Notes under the pieces: model-generated
The model's input: only the letters and a program-made list of their open reading frames with translations
What the model was told of the DNA's origin: nothing
Database searches by the model: none
Program-made: the position numbers and the translations under genes
Source of the DNA: Osedax fenrisi
Lineage: Eukaryota; Annelida; Polychaeta; Sabellida; Siboglinidae
Assembly (NCBI GenBank): GCA_964019155.1
Contig: OZ025244.1
Coordinates: 48,303,969-48,367,968, forward strand
DNA length: 64,000 bases
Reading direction: 5' to 3'
Shown: positions 1 to 13,250 of the stretch, piece after piece
Position numbering within the stretch: position 1 is the stretch's first letter
Layout: every line of letters starts with the position of its first letter

Positions 1-3000
1 TTTATCTTCATTAAATGAAGAAAAATATTATGTGGTATTTTCTACTAATCGGAAAAAAATTATTCACTTTATTATAGAATATCTCCGAATGAGATATTCA
101 TTGTTAGTAATACATATTTATGTCATTTTATTAATATATAATTAGTTAATTATATGTTAATGGATCTATAAATTATAAAGTAGTTAATAATATATAAAAT
201 AGATAATTTTATATAAATATATAAATGTAATAGTAAATTATATTAAATATTAATAACAAATATATTATATTAAATAATATTTATTTTTGAATAGAGTTTT
301 AAGTATTACTGGAATTAATAGAATAATCTCGTCTTTATTAAATACATACCCTTATCTTGGCAGTAAAGTTAGTACATTTTAATAATATATTTAATTTAAC
401 CATCTGATTATAATTTAACTATTAGTATATACTTTTATTTTACAATTCATAAAATTACCCAAGCGCTGTCGAGAATGAGAGCGATTGGATAATATATATA
501 ACATTTAATATAAATAATAATAACCAATAAAATGACTTATTAAATGTAAATATAAATATAATATTTTATTTAATATTTAGGATTCATGGAAAAAATCATT
601 TCTTCGACGTATGAGTATTTCGAGAGGTGAAAATACAAATATTATACATGATGAACTAAAACTAAAATATGGTACACCTGGAATTGGCAGAAAAAGGAAA
701 GTTACTGAGATCTTTAATATCAAAAGAAAGATTTACACAAAAAAAGTAAGTATATTTTTAATACATAAATAATAGTAAGTGTGTACTTGTCAACATTCAT
801 ATTTATAAACCATGGTTTCTTACTATTCATAGTAATATATGTATTAATTAGGTTATTAATATTACAATCTTATTTACATAATTTATTTATATTTTTAGTT
901 TATTAAATTATATATGATATGTTTTTTCATAAATATGAATCCACAATTTAACATATTTTGACACATAGTAAATAATTAAACTGATTTCATGTGTTTACTG
1001 TAATACTTACAATGTATGGTATCTCAAAATGATATTAAATTCACTATAATTGATGTTATTAATATAAACTGTTATAAATAATAAAGAAGATTTTAAAGGT
1101 GTAAAATGCCTGTTGATTTTCTACCCTAACGCGTGTACATCATAATGTGTGTATGTTAATAACAATTATTTAAACGTGTAAAATATATGAGTTTATAAAG
1201 TGTAAAATAATGTATTTGTATGGTGTAAAATTAAAATGTTACACTAGCGTATAATATAAATTATAAATCACACCTCTAAATGTTTTGTATAATTATTATA
1301 TACAAATGTATTGTTCAACTAAATTATTATGCCAATATTATTAATTTTATAAATAAAATTATATTAGTTTATAACATGTTCTCTATTTCAAAATCGTTAT
1401 TATATTATAACAAATAACAATTAGTAATCAATTATTAATTATTATAAATATTAGATGGTGTAAAACTTATAATATTAAAAGGTGTATATACCGATATGAT
1501 TGTGAGGGGATCATCTTAAGTTATTAAGGACTTGGCACATCCTTACTGAAAGTTGGTAGCCTTATACTATTCATTCGCTGTGGTCGATTTATGAACTATG
1601 TGTTGTTTTTCCCTCTTTATTTGTACACATCTTGTTTTATTATTATTTTTATCTATTATAATTTTATTTTTATTTATATATAATATTTATTTATATTTTA
1701 ACTATTTTAATATTAAAAATTTTACTTTATATTTATATTTTTTTTTTAATTTCAAATTTTATTTTATCTATTGTTAATTTTATTACAGTTTGTTTTTTTT
1801 CCATTCCTTTTACTGACAGGTAGATATCTCGATAAGTTCAGTGAACTTCTATATCTACCTGGGTTCACTCTCGTTTATTACGACGAACCAATCTGATTAT
1901 TATTATTATTATTATTATAATAATAGAAGGTGTAAAACATATTCATATTAGAAGATGTAAGACTTATAATAATAGAAGGTGTAAAACATATTATAATAGA
2001 TATATCTTTAAGTAAATATATCTTAATACTTATAATTTTGTTTTAATATTCTATAATAAACATATATGCGCTTTTATAAATAAGCCAATAATATATCTTA
2101 ATATTTATAACATTATATATATATATATTACAGATAAAGAATATTAAAGAAGCTATTACAATTGAAAATGTAAACAAATATAAACTACAAATGGTAGCGG
2201 AAATGTTTAAAGTTAAAAGAAATTATGACATATTAAAGTTTGTATATTTATTTTATAATTATTTATTATTAATTAAGTGAAGTAATAAAATAAATTATTA
2301 TTTTACAGTTATTTGATGGCAGAAACAGTAGATGACAGAGATAAGCTATTTAGTAATGACACTATTTCCATTCAAGAGATGATCAAGGAGTATCCGGCAA
2401 TTTCACTATGTGATATGGTTATTAATATATAATTTTAGTAGAATTGGTACTGTAGTACAGTATTATGCAAATAAGTATACTAATAATAAGATTGTACAGA
2501 TTTATATTTATTTAATTTAAATATATAAATATAAAATATTATAACAATAAATTAATCTTAATAAAATGAATGATAAACTAAAAGTCACTTAAACTTAAAA
2601 TAATCTACTTATGTTTTTAACTTTTCTTAATAATTTATAAATACTTATTAACAATAAATTAATCTTAATAAAATGAATGATAAACTAAAAGTCACTTAAA
2701 CTTAAAAGAGTCTACTTATGTTTTTAACTTTTCTTAATAATTTATAAATACTTATTTCATATATATCATCATTACAAATATTAGGTTTTACATTATTTTA
2801 TTACATTTTTTACATTAATACAGATACTAAATGATGCACAGCTCAGATACGGCTTTATAGGAGAATATAATGAAGTGGACATTATTATTACCTATTTACC
2901 TAAATTAGTAAAATATGTTAAACCGTCGAACAATGAAAGTTTCAATAATTGTTATGAAAAATACAAATGGTGTATTGGGTCTGGCAATGAAAAAAAGAAA

Positions 3001-3682
3001 GCTGTGTATTTGTATTTTATTATACATAATTGATATCCTATACATCATATACATATTATACATTATTGATATCCATACTAATTTTATATAACTAATATAT
3101 ACATTGATTTAAATAACGCAAACTCAAAAATATGTATATTTTTTTCACATGTGATATTAGATTAATAATACAATTAATTTATAACATGGTAAATTAGTAA
3201 TAGAATATTGTATATATTAGCGCTAAATATGTTGCTTATCAAAGATATAACACACCCTATCTACACAATGTGATTAATACCTATATATATTATATAGATG
3301 CAGAAATTGAATTATGCATAATGGGGATATCGTTACTTTTGAAAGAAGATTCATCATATATACTTACTAATAAAGCTGTTAGTAATTTAAGTAATTTAAA
3401 ACATTTAATAAAAATTACATATTATTACAGGAAATATTAAAGCCATATCCAACTATTCTTGAAAATGAAGGAGATTACGAATTAAGAATAGATAATATAC
3501 TTATATGTAGAAATTCGTCATTTAAACGTGTATTTGTTTCGTGGTTTTATTCGTTTTATATATTCAATATTGTTTTTACTCCTCCTATTAATAAAACACT
3601 TATTTTCATTTCCAATTATATATTTAAAATCAAGTGCAGTTCAGTACCACGATGTGTAATTGGATTATATAGGAAATTATAA
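1..3682 (+). CDS. Uncharacterised multi-exon gene, 3' part
   Basis: I see a chain of AT-rich exons with in-phase splice sites. They are a probable exon up to 106 (donor GTAATA), then 581-745 (donor GTAAG), 2134-2237, 2309-2417, 2824 to about 3030, 3298-3377 and 3431-3682 (stop TAA at 3680). Acceptors are TTTAG, TACAG, TACAG, TACAG, ATAG and TACAG. The 2237/2309 junction restores a split Asn codon. Residues include a basic stretch (GRKRKVTEIFNIKRK), an acidic middle and a hydrophobic aromatic C-terminus (FKRVFVSWFYSFYIFN). The layout and this C-terminus resemble a family of uncharacterised, often multicopy insect proteins; this is from memory and not a firm assignment. The join from 2824 into 3298 has no GT donor in the required phase and reads to TGA at 3031. 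So the gene may be broken there or an exon is missed. The start codon lies outside the window. Confidence 0.55.
1097..1990. repeat. Dispersed GGTGTAAAA words in an intron
   Basis: The word GGTGTAAAA and close variants recur in the same orientation near 1098, 1220, 1455, 1929 and 1978, with weaker relatives between. They lie inside the 746-2133 intron, on both sides of a LINE-like fragment. Their spacing resembles subterminal repeats of a DNA transposon, but I could not find its ends. Confidence 0.35.
1516..1925 (+). mobile_element. Retroelement 3'-end-like fragment with (TTA)n tail
   Basis: A moderately GC-rich block, a T-rich middle and a 3' stem-loop end in about eight TTA or ATT triplets. 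This is the usual look of a non-LTR retroelement 3' end (LINE or its SINE partner) with a microsatellite tail. The stem-loop at 1818-1860 has arms AGGTAGATAT and ATATCTACCT, with a nested GTTCA/TGAAC stem. No coding part remains, so the lineage is open. Confidence 0.4.
2545..2758. repeat. 107-bp tandem duplication in an intron
   Basis: Two nearly identical copies of an AT-rich segment follow each other with a period of 107 bp, inside the intron between exons ending at 2417 and starting at 2824. Only a few substitutions separate the copies, so the duplication is fairly recent. Confidence 0.8.
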
Positions 3683-3773
3683 TAATATATTTTTATTTTA
3701 TTTTATTGTCATATTATTTTTATTTGTGTTTATTTTAATAAATTTTATATTTTATATCAAATATTTCTAGTAT

Positions 3774-4217
3774 AAGTTCAAAACCCTTTAGTTAATATTC
3801 TATTAAAACCCTTTAGTTAATAAAATTCAAATAACCTTTAGTTCAAATAAGTTCAAAACCCTTTAGTTAATATTCTATCGAAACCCTTTAGTTAATAAAA
3901 TTCAAATAACCTTTAGTTCAAATAAGTTCAAAACCCTTTAGTTAATATTTTATCAAAACCCTTTAGTTCAATTAAGTTCAAAACCCTTTAGTTCAAATAA
4001 GTTCAAAACCCTTTAGTTCAATTAAGTTCAAAACCCTTTAGTTCAAATAAGTTCAAAACCCTTTAGTTAATATTGTTCATAACCCTTTAGTTCTTTATGT
4101 AGCAAAACCCTTCATGTTTCACTAAAGCTTTTACTAAAGGTTACTCAAACCCTTCACTCAGTGGACCACTAACTAAAGGTTTATTCAGCGAAAACTAAAG
4201 GGTTATTTTTAACAGTG
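3774..4217. mobile_element. CACTA-like element A, right end with subterminal array
   Basis: About a dozen copies of a word close to AACCCTTTAGTT, alternating with GTTCAAAT and TTAATATT linkers, run from 3780 to 4090. Inverted copies (ACTAAAGGG) follow near 4125-4205, and the element stops at TTTTTAACAGTG (4217). The same terminus, TTTTTAACAGTG, closes element C at 32595. TIRs starting CACTG with many short subterminal repeats are typical of CACTA/EnSpm transposons, where they bind the element's own protein. No left CACTGTTA terminus is visible, so this is a partial element. It begins only about 90 bp after the preceding gene's stop codon. Confidence 0.6.
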
Positions 4218-5601
4218 TACCCAGTCTATTCAGGAAGAACGTAAAATAGTGTCCAACAACTTGAAATGTATCAATTCGAATTTGTACAGAAAAACGACGG
4301 TCCGTCATATTATACGGCGAAGGCACACTGTTAGAAAATAACCTTTAGTACATAGCTGAGAAAACCTTTTAATTTTCGACCTATGTGTTAAGGTTTTGTG
4401 TACCTTTCGCATTCGTTTAGCAAGCATTAAAGGTTTTCATAACCTTTACTGGTGTTTAAAAAGTACTAACGGTTTTATGCAAATAGAGTATTAAAGGTTT
4501 TCATAACTTTTACTGATATTTGAAAAGTACTAAAGGTTTTCAAAATATTTAGATCAAATTAAAAAAATATACAATTTTAATTTATGTTAAAATAATATGT
4601 ATTAATAAATAATTAATTATTATTAATAAATACTTATATATAATTGTATTAAATTATTGCAATTCTTATGAAATATACGTTATTCAAATAAATAAATTAT
4701 TCAGATAAAATAATTAAGAGAAACAAACTTTACAAAGTTATAATTATTCCATTTGCATTGTGGTTTCAGAGGCTATGAATTGTGTTAACTGATAAATATG
4801 AATATTTAAATATCATTAAAGTTTCAAATTAATAAATAAAGGTTTAGCCTACCTTAATAAATTGATATTATATTTAATAATTAAATTTAATAAATAAAAA
4901 ATTCAAATAATATAAGTTATTTATTATAAATAATAAAAATAATTATTTATAATTTATTAAATATACCTTTAATATGATGATGTGCATTGTTTATCTCATT
5001 ACGCAATATGTAATTAGATATAAATATAAATAATATATTAATATGTGCGTGAAATTCGATATTATAAATATAAAATGATAAATGTACCACAAAGAAAAAC
5101 AGTTTGCAAAATTTGTATTGTTTAAAATATACTGATCTTCCATAATTATACTTACTCTTCCTGTGCCGGTTATAATAGGATGTGCATATGATGTTAACAT
5201 GGTGTTTTGACGTCCTATAAGTTAATATTTAATTTAATATTTATTAGATGCAAACTATTAATTATTATACACAATTATAATATTACATTAAATATAATAT
5301 TGGTAGCTCATTATAACATAATATCAGATATATATTTATCTGTATTTATTATAATATTTACATATATATATGTAATTATAATATCATATATACAATATAA
5401 TTATAACTGATGCCTTAATATGTGTCATTTGGTCAGATATAATATCTTAATAATCTGTTTAGAACTTTTAGACTTTATATTATAAATAAAGTATATAAAT
5501 AAGGAAACTAACAATTTCTGATAGTCTTAGAGCTGGGTAATTTTCATTTATTGTTGACATTTTCCCACATTTCTTTCAATAATGTTACTTCTAACTGGTG
5601 T

Positions 5602-6285
5602 TGATTGATTGATAATTTATTTAAGCAAATACATAGCCGAAAATATAATCGAAAGTATAAAATAAACGAAAAATGATCAAATAGAAATAAAAGATAGCGT
5701 AAAAATAATCTAAATTAGAAATAAAATACATTATTTTGTAAATGGCATCGAAATATTCAATTTCTACTTTAACTTTATAGAATTCTTCTTATTTTTATAC
5801 CCTGTATTAGTAATACATTATTAGTTATATAGATTAATATTTAAATGATAAATTTAAAATATATAATAAACAGAACATGTCAAAAATCAATTAAACCAAT
5901 ATTAGAATGAAACAAACAAATAATGTAATACTTACCGAAATCTGTAATAATAGTAGGTAGTACATTATTAATGTTATATTTTAATTGTATAATAAATTTG
6001 AAACATATATATATATATATAAACAGAACACGCTAAAAATATAATAAACTAATATACCTATACACAAACAGAACACGTTAATAACAAAATAAACCAATAA
6101 TATTACGAAACAAACAATATAATACTTATCACTATAATCTGAAATAATAGTAAATTATTAAAATTGTATTTTAGAATTATAATACATTTGAAACATATAT
6201 ACAACATATATATAAAACAAAAATTTAATACAGATTCTGAACAAACAAAAATGTGTAACAATACTTCCCACTTTATTTGTATTAA
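5602..6285 (-). mobile_element. 5'-truncated LINE copy (3' untranslated region)
   Basis: The sequence is homologous over its length to 34146-35000, the 3' end of the reverse-transcriptase element at 34146-36548. It includes the same terminal TTGATTGATTGATAATTT, which is a (TCAA)n tail on the - strand. Relative to that copy it lacks about 150 bp internally. It holds only untranslated sequence, as expected for a 5'-truncated insertion, and it is nested in element B. Confidence 0.75.
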
Positions 6286-6413
6286 TTTATCTGGTGTTAG
6301 ATTCATCTTAATTCTAAAATAATAAGTTATACGTTATTTATAATTTGTAAGTTATAACATACATCTAAACATGTAATACTATGTAAATATAGTTATTTAT
6401 AGATATTATCAAA

Positions 6414-6470
<57 letters not shown>

Positions 6471-6974
6471 CAATAATAACCTATATATTTGGTCAAGGAT
6501 GGTGACCTTGTCAGAATGGCCGCTTTGGGTATATCTCCACAAACTTAATCAAATATATTCTATATTATATATTATATATATATATATATTATATAATGTG
6601 TATATATATAATATAAGTATAAATACATTATGTGTATTGTAATATATTGACAACAGATGCTTCTATGATGAGTGTACAGGATAATGTATTGATACATAAC
6701 ATGTAATTATGGAATTATGGGTTATTATATATATTCTATAATTCTGGGAATTATATATAATATAAAAATAATGCATATTAGTTTGTTTTGTAGATCAATT
6801 TATAACAATAGATTTTTATAGTTCTATTAAAAAGCTCACCTAGTTTTGTTATGAGGCTAATAATTAATTAATTAAATCAGCATATTAGTATTACAATGAA
6901 AGTATATATTTACTAAATATTATAAATTACACACATACATACACATATATACATACACACATATACATACAAAT

Positions 6975-7074
<100 letters not shown>

Positions 7075-8130
7075 ATGTATGTATATATGAATGTGTATGT
7101 AATTTATAATATGTATATAATTGTAATATAATATACAAATTAAAGTTTAAAAGAGGGATAATTTTAGATATGATACATAATTTATATTATTAACTTTATT
7201 ATAATATATATACTTTATATTTTAGATTATATGTATTTATATACATAGATAAAGTAAAAATACAATATATATAATGTATAATTTACATCATGTATGAACT
7301 ACTACTAATAATAACTACTAATAATTAATAAATATTGGATTATAATAATGTATATATACATTTTATAATAAAGTATTATAATAATATATATAACATATAC
7401 ATTTACCTTTTGTTTCATAAATATTAGCAAAAAATACTAAAAAAATAATATATACAAATATAATTTATAACTCTCTTTTATTTATATACAAAAATGCATC
7501 TATGATTATTATTTTCAAGTGGGAGTTACTAAAACTTTTATGAGATCAGTAAAAAGTAAAAATAAAAATAACTTTTCATCGAATTTATGAGATCAGTAAA
7601 GGTACAAATAACCTTTAATTGAATTCATGATATCATTAAAGGTTTTCAACAAATGTTCCCAAAACCTTTAGTGCATAGATGAATAAAAAAACTCGTAAAG
7701 CGCGTCATAAACCTTTAACGCTGATTAAATATCCATTAAAAGGTTTTAAATGATAAATATTTGCAACAGTGTAGAACGAAGGTAAATATACTACTGCCGA
7801 AGAGACACTCGATTTCATACCTCATAATACGTTCGAAGTCAGACGGAAAATCACCATAAATCACCATAACAAGAACGTCACATTATGACTAATAACTAGA
7901 AAGAGATTAACTCGAAGATAGCCTGATAAATTATAGCCAGCAATATAATACTAGGAAAAGAGAAGGTAGGAATGTAACCAATCAAATCGTCTCTTTAGTA
8001 GCGATATCGATACACCGTCATACAGTTAATTAATATATTTAATACCATAATAGATCTATATTATGTATATATATATATTCAAATTCAGCAAGTTGTTTAA
8101 TTGTAAGTTTAATATAATGTATATAAAATT

Positions 8131-8263
8131 AACTATGAATGCATTAACATGAGAGCGACTTTGAAGGGACATTAGAGCCATATATGATTATAAGTGAAAA
8201 CTTCATCTAGGTTCCTGGATGGGATGAAAGGACTCCACCAAAAAACAATAACAACAATAACAG
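8131..8263 (+). mobile_element. tRNA-derived SINE family A, 5'-truncated copy
   Basis: The copy matches the body and tail of the full SINE at 9914-10205: the GCATTAACATGAGAGCG block, then TTCCTGGATGGGATGAAAGG, GACTCCACC and an (AACAAT)n-like tail. The tRNA-like head is missing. A TA-flanked MITE starts directly in or after the tail at 8266. Confidence 0.8.
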
Positions 8264-8265
8264 TA

Positions 8266-9242
8266 GGGGAAAGTAACCTAATACGGACACTTTAACAATA
8301 AATGGTCTTAACATTTTATAACTCATTATTTGTATTCAAAAATTACAATATATTAATATTATATGATTATATATATTATTGTTATTTTAAAATTCAAAAA
8401 TTACAATATATTAATATTATATGATTATATATATTATTGTAATTTTAAAATTTTATTTAATCATTAAATTCCATAGATAACGGTGGTGTCTGTATTCGGT
8501 ACCCATGTCCGAATACGGACACCCTGTGTTATAATACGGACACCCTATATACCACTAGATAGACTATATATTATTGATGAACCAATCAGATAAATTACAA
8601 TTACATTATTTATAATTAATTTTATGAACAATTTATTCTAAATTAATTAGTTAATAATTTATTTATTTTTATTATTTTTTAATTAATAATACAATTTAAG
8701 TATCTAAATAATAAAAAAATTAGATTTATCTTTATTGGTGGTATTAATATTATAACGCACGCAATTTTTATGAACATCAGAATAGTTCATATGCTGCGCG
8801 CTGATTGGTTATATATAACCACCCTATAGGGTGTCCGTATTAAGACATCTAGAGTATCCGTATTAGGAACTTATATGACCTATAGAAACATGCTTATAAC
8901 TTAAAGAATATTTGATAACAAATATAGAAATTATATATATAATTTTAGAATGCTTTATTTTTTAATAATATAATGTTATATTTTATATCGATACATTTAT
9001 ATATTCTTGAGAAGGTTTTAAGTGGAAATTTGTTTTCATAAATTTAAAAACCTAATAAAAAAATCAGTTTATTGGATATATCAGTGATATTTTGAATAAT
9101 AAACAAATAAAAAATACTTTTTTAGACTATTTATATAATTATGAATATTTTATTAATTAAACATTTTATTGTAGGATTTATTGTTTTTGAGATACGGAGA
9201 GTGTCCGTATTCGGGCACTGTCCGTATTCGGTTACTTTCCCT
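8266..9242. mobile_element. TA-flanked TIR element, GGGGAAAGTAACC family
   Basis: The left end GGGGAAAGTAACCTAATACG and the reverse complement of the right end, AGGGAAAGTAACCGAATACG, form terminal inverted repeats. TA dinucleotides flank both ends (8264-8265, 9243-9244). The word ATACGGACA or its complement recurs near 8282, 8512, 8535, 8830, 9203 and 9220, forming subterminal repeats. The 977 bp contain no coding frame. A TA duplication suggests a Tc1/mariner-like or related transposase. An isolated end of the same family lies at 40562-40599. Confidence 0.8.
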
Positions 9243-9591
9243 TATATAGGTTGTTATTCTACTGCATACAAGTACATTGATCGTTGTTAACGCTAAGGTA
9301 AGTTTGCATTTATATTTGATTATATAACAGATAAATATTAGCTATTACAATAAAGTTAGATATGTGATTATCTATATTAATGTATGTATTAATGTATGTA
9401 TTAATAATGACGCCTAGAGTATTGATTTTATTAGAATAAAAGTTGAATAGTAAATAAATAATTAAACATATTAGAGAGATAATGAATAATTTTGTATGTT
9501 CGGATGATTGAGTCCATTTAAAATAGTAATATAGAGTAAATTAGAAGCAAATCATTACGAAGTTAATTATCGCATTTATATATATAGAAGC

Positions 9592-9643
<52 letters not shown>

Positions 9644-9913
9644 GGAAGACAAAATATACATATCGTCATCATATAAATGATATGTTATGTAGGGATATTA
9701 TTATATTATATAGAATATAGTTTAATTACACTTTATATATATATAAGATTGGTCCTAATATTACATATTGTTGAACACGGTGATTATGAATAATGAAAGG
9801 AAATTTAAATGAATCTTTAATATTTAGTAAGAAGAAGATCGTAACGAAATAACAACTCCATCACGTGACCATATTATAATAATATAATAATGTATTGAAT
9901 ATTGTTTATAACT

Positions 9914-10205
9914 GCCTGTGTGGTTCAGTGGCTACGGCGTCAGACACACAAGCAGTAGGACACGGGTTCGAGCCTCGTCCGGACCATTAATTAATTTTAT
10001 AAAGTGGGTCTTAAAATATTATTTAGAAGTGATCTTATATAAGTGTGTATAAAATGATCGGCTCTCGTTAAAACCATGTATGCCTTAACATGAGAGCGGC
10101 TTCGAAGGGACATTAGAGCTATATATGGTTATAAGTGAAAACTTCATTTAAGTTCCTGGATGGGATGAAAGGACTCCACCGAATAACAATAACAATAACA
10201 ATAAC
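9914..10205 (+). mobile_element. tRNA-derived SINE family A, full copy
   Basis: A tRNA-like head carries an RNA polymerase III A box (TGGTTCAGTGG, 9921-9931) and B box (GGTTCGAGCCT, 9965-9975) at normal spacing. A family-specific body follows (CATGAGAGCGGC, TTCCTGGATGGGATGAAAGG) and then an (AACAAT)n tail at about 10185-10205. Copies at 8131 and 12007 share the body, confirming a dispersed family. The head does not fold as a complete tRNA and runs straight into the body, so I do not call a tRNA gene. Confidence 0.85.
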
Positions 10206-11317
10206 TCCTTCACGTAACCATATTATAATAATATAATGTATTCAATTTAGAAAATAGATATTCAAAATTACATACCACAGGAGACAAAACTAATAATAAA
10301 AAATAAATAAATATATTAACATTATTGATTTACATATTCCATATATTCAAATTTCTTGTGGCCTATTGATAATAATATATTATTTTAAAGTTAATCGAAT
10401 GCACTAAATAATGTAAGTAAAAGTATGTAAAAGCAGTACCTATAGGTATCAAATAGATTTAGAATTAATTCAGAAGTGAATATCAATGTATACGTATATA
10501 TATAGGAACATTTCTGTACTTTGACCAGGAAGATAAGTGCTCTTGTGAGAATCAATACCGTCATTAAATTTTACTTAGATAATTACTCCTTAACAAGTTG
10601 TAAGGAATCCACCCTTTCAAAGGTTACCTTGTATTTTTGAACTCAAGTTTAATGTAGATAAAACTTACCTTAGGTCATACTACACATGTGTTAGGTGTAC
10701 CTATTAACTCTTTACTTCTTGTAACTACTTTTAACTCCTCATAACTCTTTAACTATTTAAATCCGTGATTTAATTTGTTCAAGTTTAATTTAGCTAACAC
10801 TTATCTTAAGTAATACTATATACCTCTTAACACTGCGCTGAATCAGCCGCTGATCACTATTTATTTATGGTACTACTTTATTTGTTTGCCAGCTGATAAA
10901 CTTGACCTACTCCCTTAACAGCGGTGTATTCACGCTAAACGTATAGGTCATCGTAATCATTAACTATTCATTATTATATTATCGTTATTTTAAATTTATG
11001 TTATAAGGATATTCTTAATATAAGCTACGTATAGCTTCCAAATATACGTCCGTCTATTGATAAATATTAATGTCCTTATAAGGAAATACGGAATAGGGAA
11101 TACACATACATATATAACATTGTAGGTATACCGATATCACGTGCTAGACGTATGCAGCTCGCTATGTGGCTGGTGGTAGCTAATAGCACAACATTGTTTG
11201 GTTTATTTCATAATGCTTGCTTCTCCGAATATCGACTGTATTACTTGGTTATATTTCCGTTGTAATATTACCGCTGTTATATAAGTTAATGCATTATAAT
11301 ACAACTATAGGAATCCC
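10206..11317. other. Intergenic, with a diverged internal duplication
   Basis: No coding sequence is supported. A block beginning CTCAAGTTTAATGTAGATAA near 10641 recurs in diverged form near 10778 (TTCAAGTTTAATTTAGCTAA), a spacing of about 137 bp. The 10540-10960 stretch is less AT-rich than its surroundings and may be an old transposon I cannot place. Confidence 0.5.
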
Positions 11318-11563
11318 GGTAATCTCGTACGAGGTAATCCCGTACGAGGTAATTTCGTACGACTTATTTAGTAATCTCGTACGACTTATTAAATTAAATT
11401 TATTTCATAATTATACAGTTCGCATACGAATATATATATATAAAATACAATATATGATATCAATATATAATAAGTTAGTATATATAATCGTATAAAAACT
11501 GTATTATTATGAAATAAATTAAATTTAACAAGTCGTACGAGATTACCTCGTACGAGATTACTG
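11318..11563. mobile_element. Palindromic MITE with CGTACG-containing ends
   Basis: Two long inverted arms flank an AT-rich centre. Each arm holds the word GTAATCTCGTACGAG and continues into TTAAATTAAATTTATTTCAT or its close complement. The left arm carries three to four tandem copies of the CGTACGA word, the right arm two. Each CGTACG core is itself palindromic. No coding capacity; the open frames over it are by-products of the palindrome. Confidence 0.75.
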
Positions 11564-11801
11564 GCTACCAACTATGTGTGTTGAGTATTACATAATACCA
11601 CGTAGTATTGTTGGTAATACTTGTGTGAATAAAACTAAATCGAAAAATATTTAAATATTTAAGTAAACATTTTACTTCATAATATTATATAAATATAAAA
11701 TAATAAACAACTATTACGAAGTTAACACTGATAAATATTATTCTTCTTCTTATAATATAATGTAACTATTCTTCTAGTTTAAATGGTTAGATGTTGTAAT
11801 A

Positions 11802-11845
<44 letters not shown>

Positions 11846-12006
11846 ATATAACTAATCCACCTGTTTATAAAACTATATATTATTAAATTATAATTAAATA
11901 AATTAATGTATTTATATATTTTTATTGAATACGAAAAAATGCAAAAATTTTGAACAAAGTAATAATAATAATATTTATTAGTATTATATATATATAATTG
12001 CATATA

Positions 12007-12274
12007 TAGCGCAACAATCTAGTGCGTCAGACATGCATACATTAGGCCGTAGTAAATACCCGTACGGACCATTAAAATAGGTCTTAAAATAATATATAGA
12101 ATATATCTTATATAATTGTGTATAATAAAATGAACGTCTATCGTTAAAACCATGTATACCTTAACATGGGAGCAACTTCTAAGATGCATTATAACAAATT
12201 CGTTATAATTCCCACCTGGGTGGGATAAAAGGACTTCACCAACATAACAATAACAATGACAATAACAATAACAT
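12007..12274 (+). mobile_element. tRNA-derived SINE family A, degenerate copy
   Basis: The copy is homologous to 9914-10205 along its length, with a decayed head (B box region reads AGTAAATACCCGTAC), the CCTTAACATGGGAGC block and an (AACAAT)n tail. It has extra diverged bases near 12190, so it is older than the 9914 copy. Confidence 0.75.
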
Positions 12275-12396
12275 TACTAGTTATTAACGCCTTTCAACTA
12301 AGGGAACTTTCGTATACGAACACCTTTTCATTGTGCGTCGTAGAAGGATGAAAACATGTGCGATAGATTATTGTCTTAGATATTGACCATGAAACA

Positions 12397-12567
12397 CAAT
12401 TGAGTTTATTATTACGTGTTCACACGGTCAATACAAGCGTCACATTCGAGAGATTATGTGGCGATTCTATTGTATACCATAGAATCCGCGACCATAAAAG
12501 CGTCACATAATCTCTCGAATGTGACGCTTGTATTGGCCGTGTGAACGCGTACTAATAAACTAAATTG
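12397..12567. repeat. 171-bp hairpin-forming inverted repeat
   Basis: Arms of about 65 bp are nearly complementary. Paired words include TTCACACGG/CCGTGTGAA, CAATACAAGCGTCACATTCG and its exact complement, and AGAGATTATGTG/CACATAATCTCT. The loop of about 35 bp contains a second small stem, GATTCTA/TAGAATC. It could be a tiny foldback MITE or a source of hairpin RNA. Confidence 0.9.
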
Positions 12568-12891
12568 CGAATTAGTACTCGAGTTCATTAACTAATGAAC
12601 TTAGAATAATATCTTAGATTACCATCTGAATAAAATAACATTATTCAAAAACATAATATTAATCGTAGTTATATTGATCCTACAAATAATATAAATTTAA
12701 CAAATGAACGATGCACGTAATATCGTTATTATTTATAATCTATAAAGTATTCTTATACTATTGTACTTTTACTATTTAGACCTATCCTTAGTGGAAACGC
12801 GATATAGATCTACTTATCTAAAACTACCAACCATAAATACCAACTATAATGCCCTTATTATCATTAGGGTCGCTGGAACGATTTTGTATGT

Positions 12892-12962
12892 AGGGGGACC
12901 AACTAATAAAAATAAATTTGTTGGTAAAATTGTAGGGGGACCAATACATAGGAGGTCCCCCT
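12892..12962. repeat. GGGGGACC repeats with a hairpin
   Basis: TAGGGGGACCAA occurs at 12891 and again at 12933. The second copy is followed after 11 bp by the complement GGTCCCCCT (12954-12962), making a stem of AGGGGGACC and GGTCCCCCT. It may be one end of a small inverted-repeat transposon; the other end is not seen. Confidence 0.6.
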
Positions 12963-13250
12963 AGATTTTAAAGTGGACATATCACCACGCCCCCCCCATG
13001 TTACAGCGCCCCTTATTATCTTACGTAAACAATTACCGACACTATAGTGGATACACACGTTAAATCCAAATACTACAGTCGTATACAGACTAACATCAAC
13101 GACTTTAGAAATGACTACAAAATTCTCTATAAGGTAACTGATCGCCTAATGTGACGCCCTTCTATACTAATTCCCCGTGATATCTATTAAATATACTTTG
13201 TGAAAACTTAATAACGTCACTACATGATACATCTATAGACAACCCATAGA

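Noticed and set aside
9914..9985. tRNA gene
   Set aside because: Polymerase III boxes are good, but the acceptor and anticodon stems do not pair, and the same body follows in other copies, so it is a SINE.
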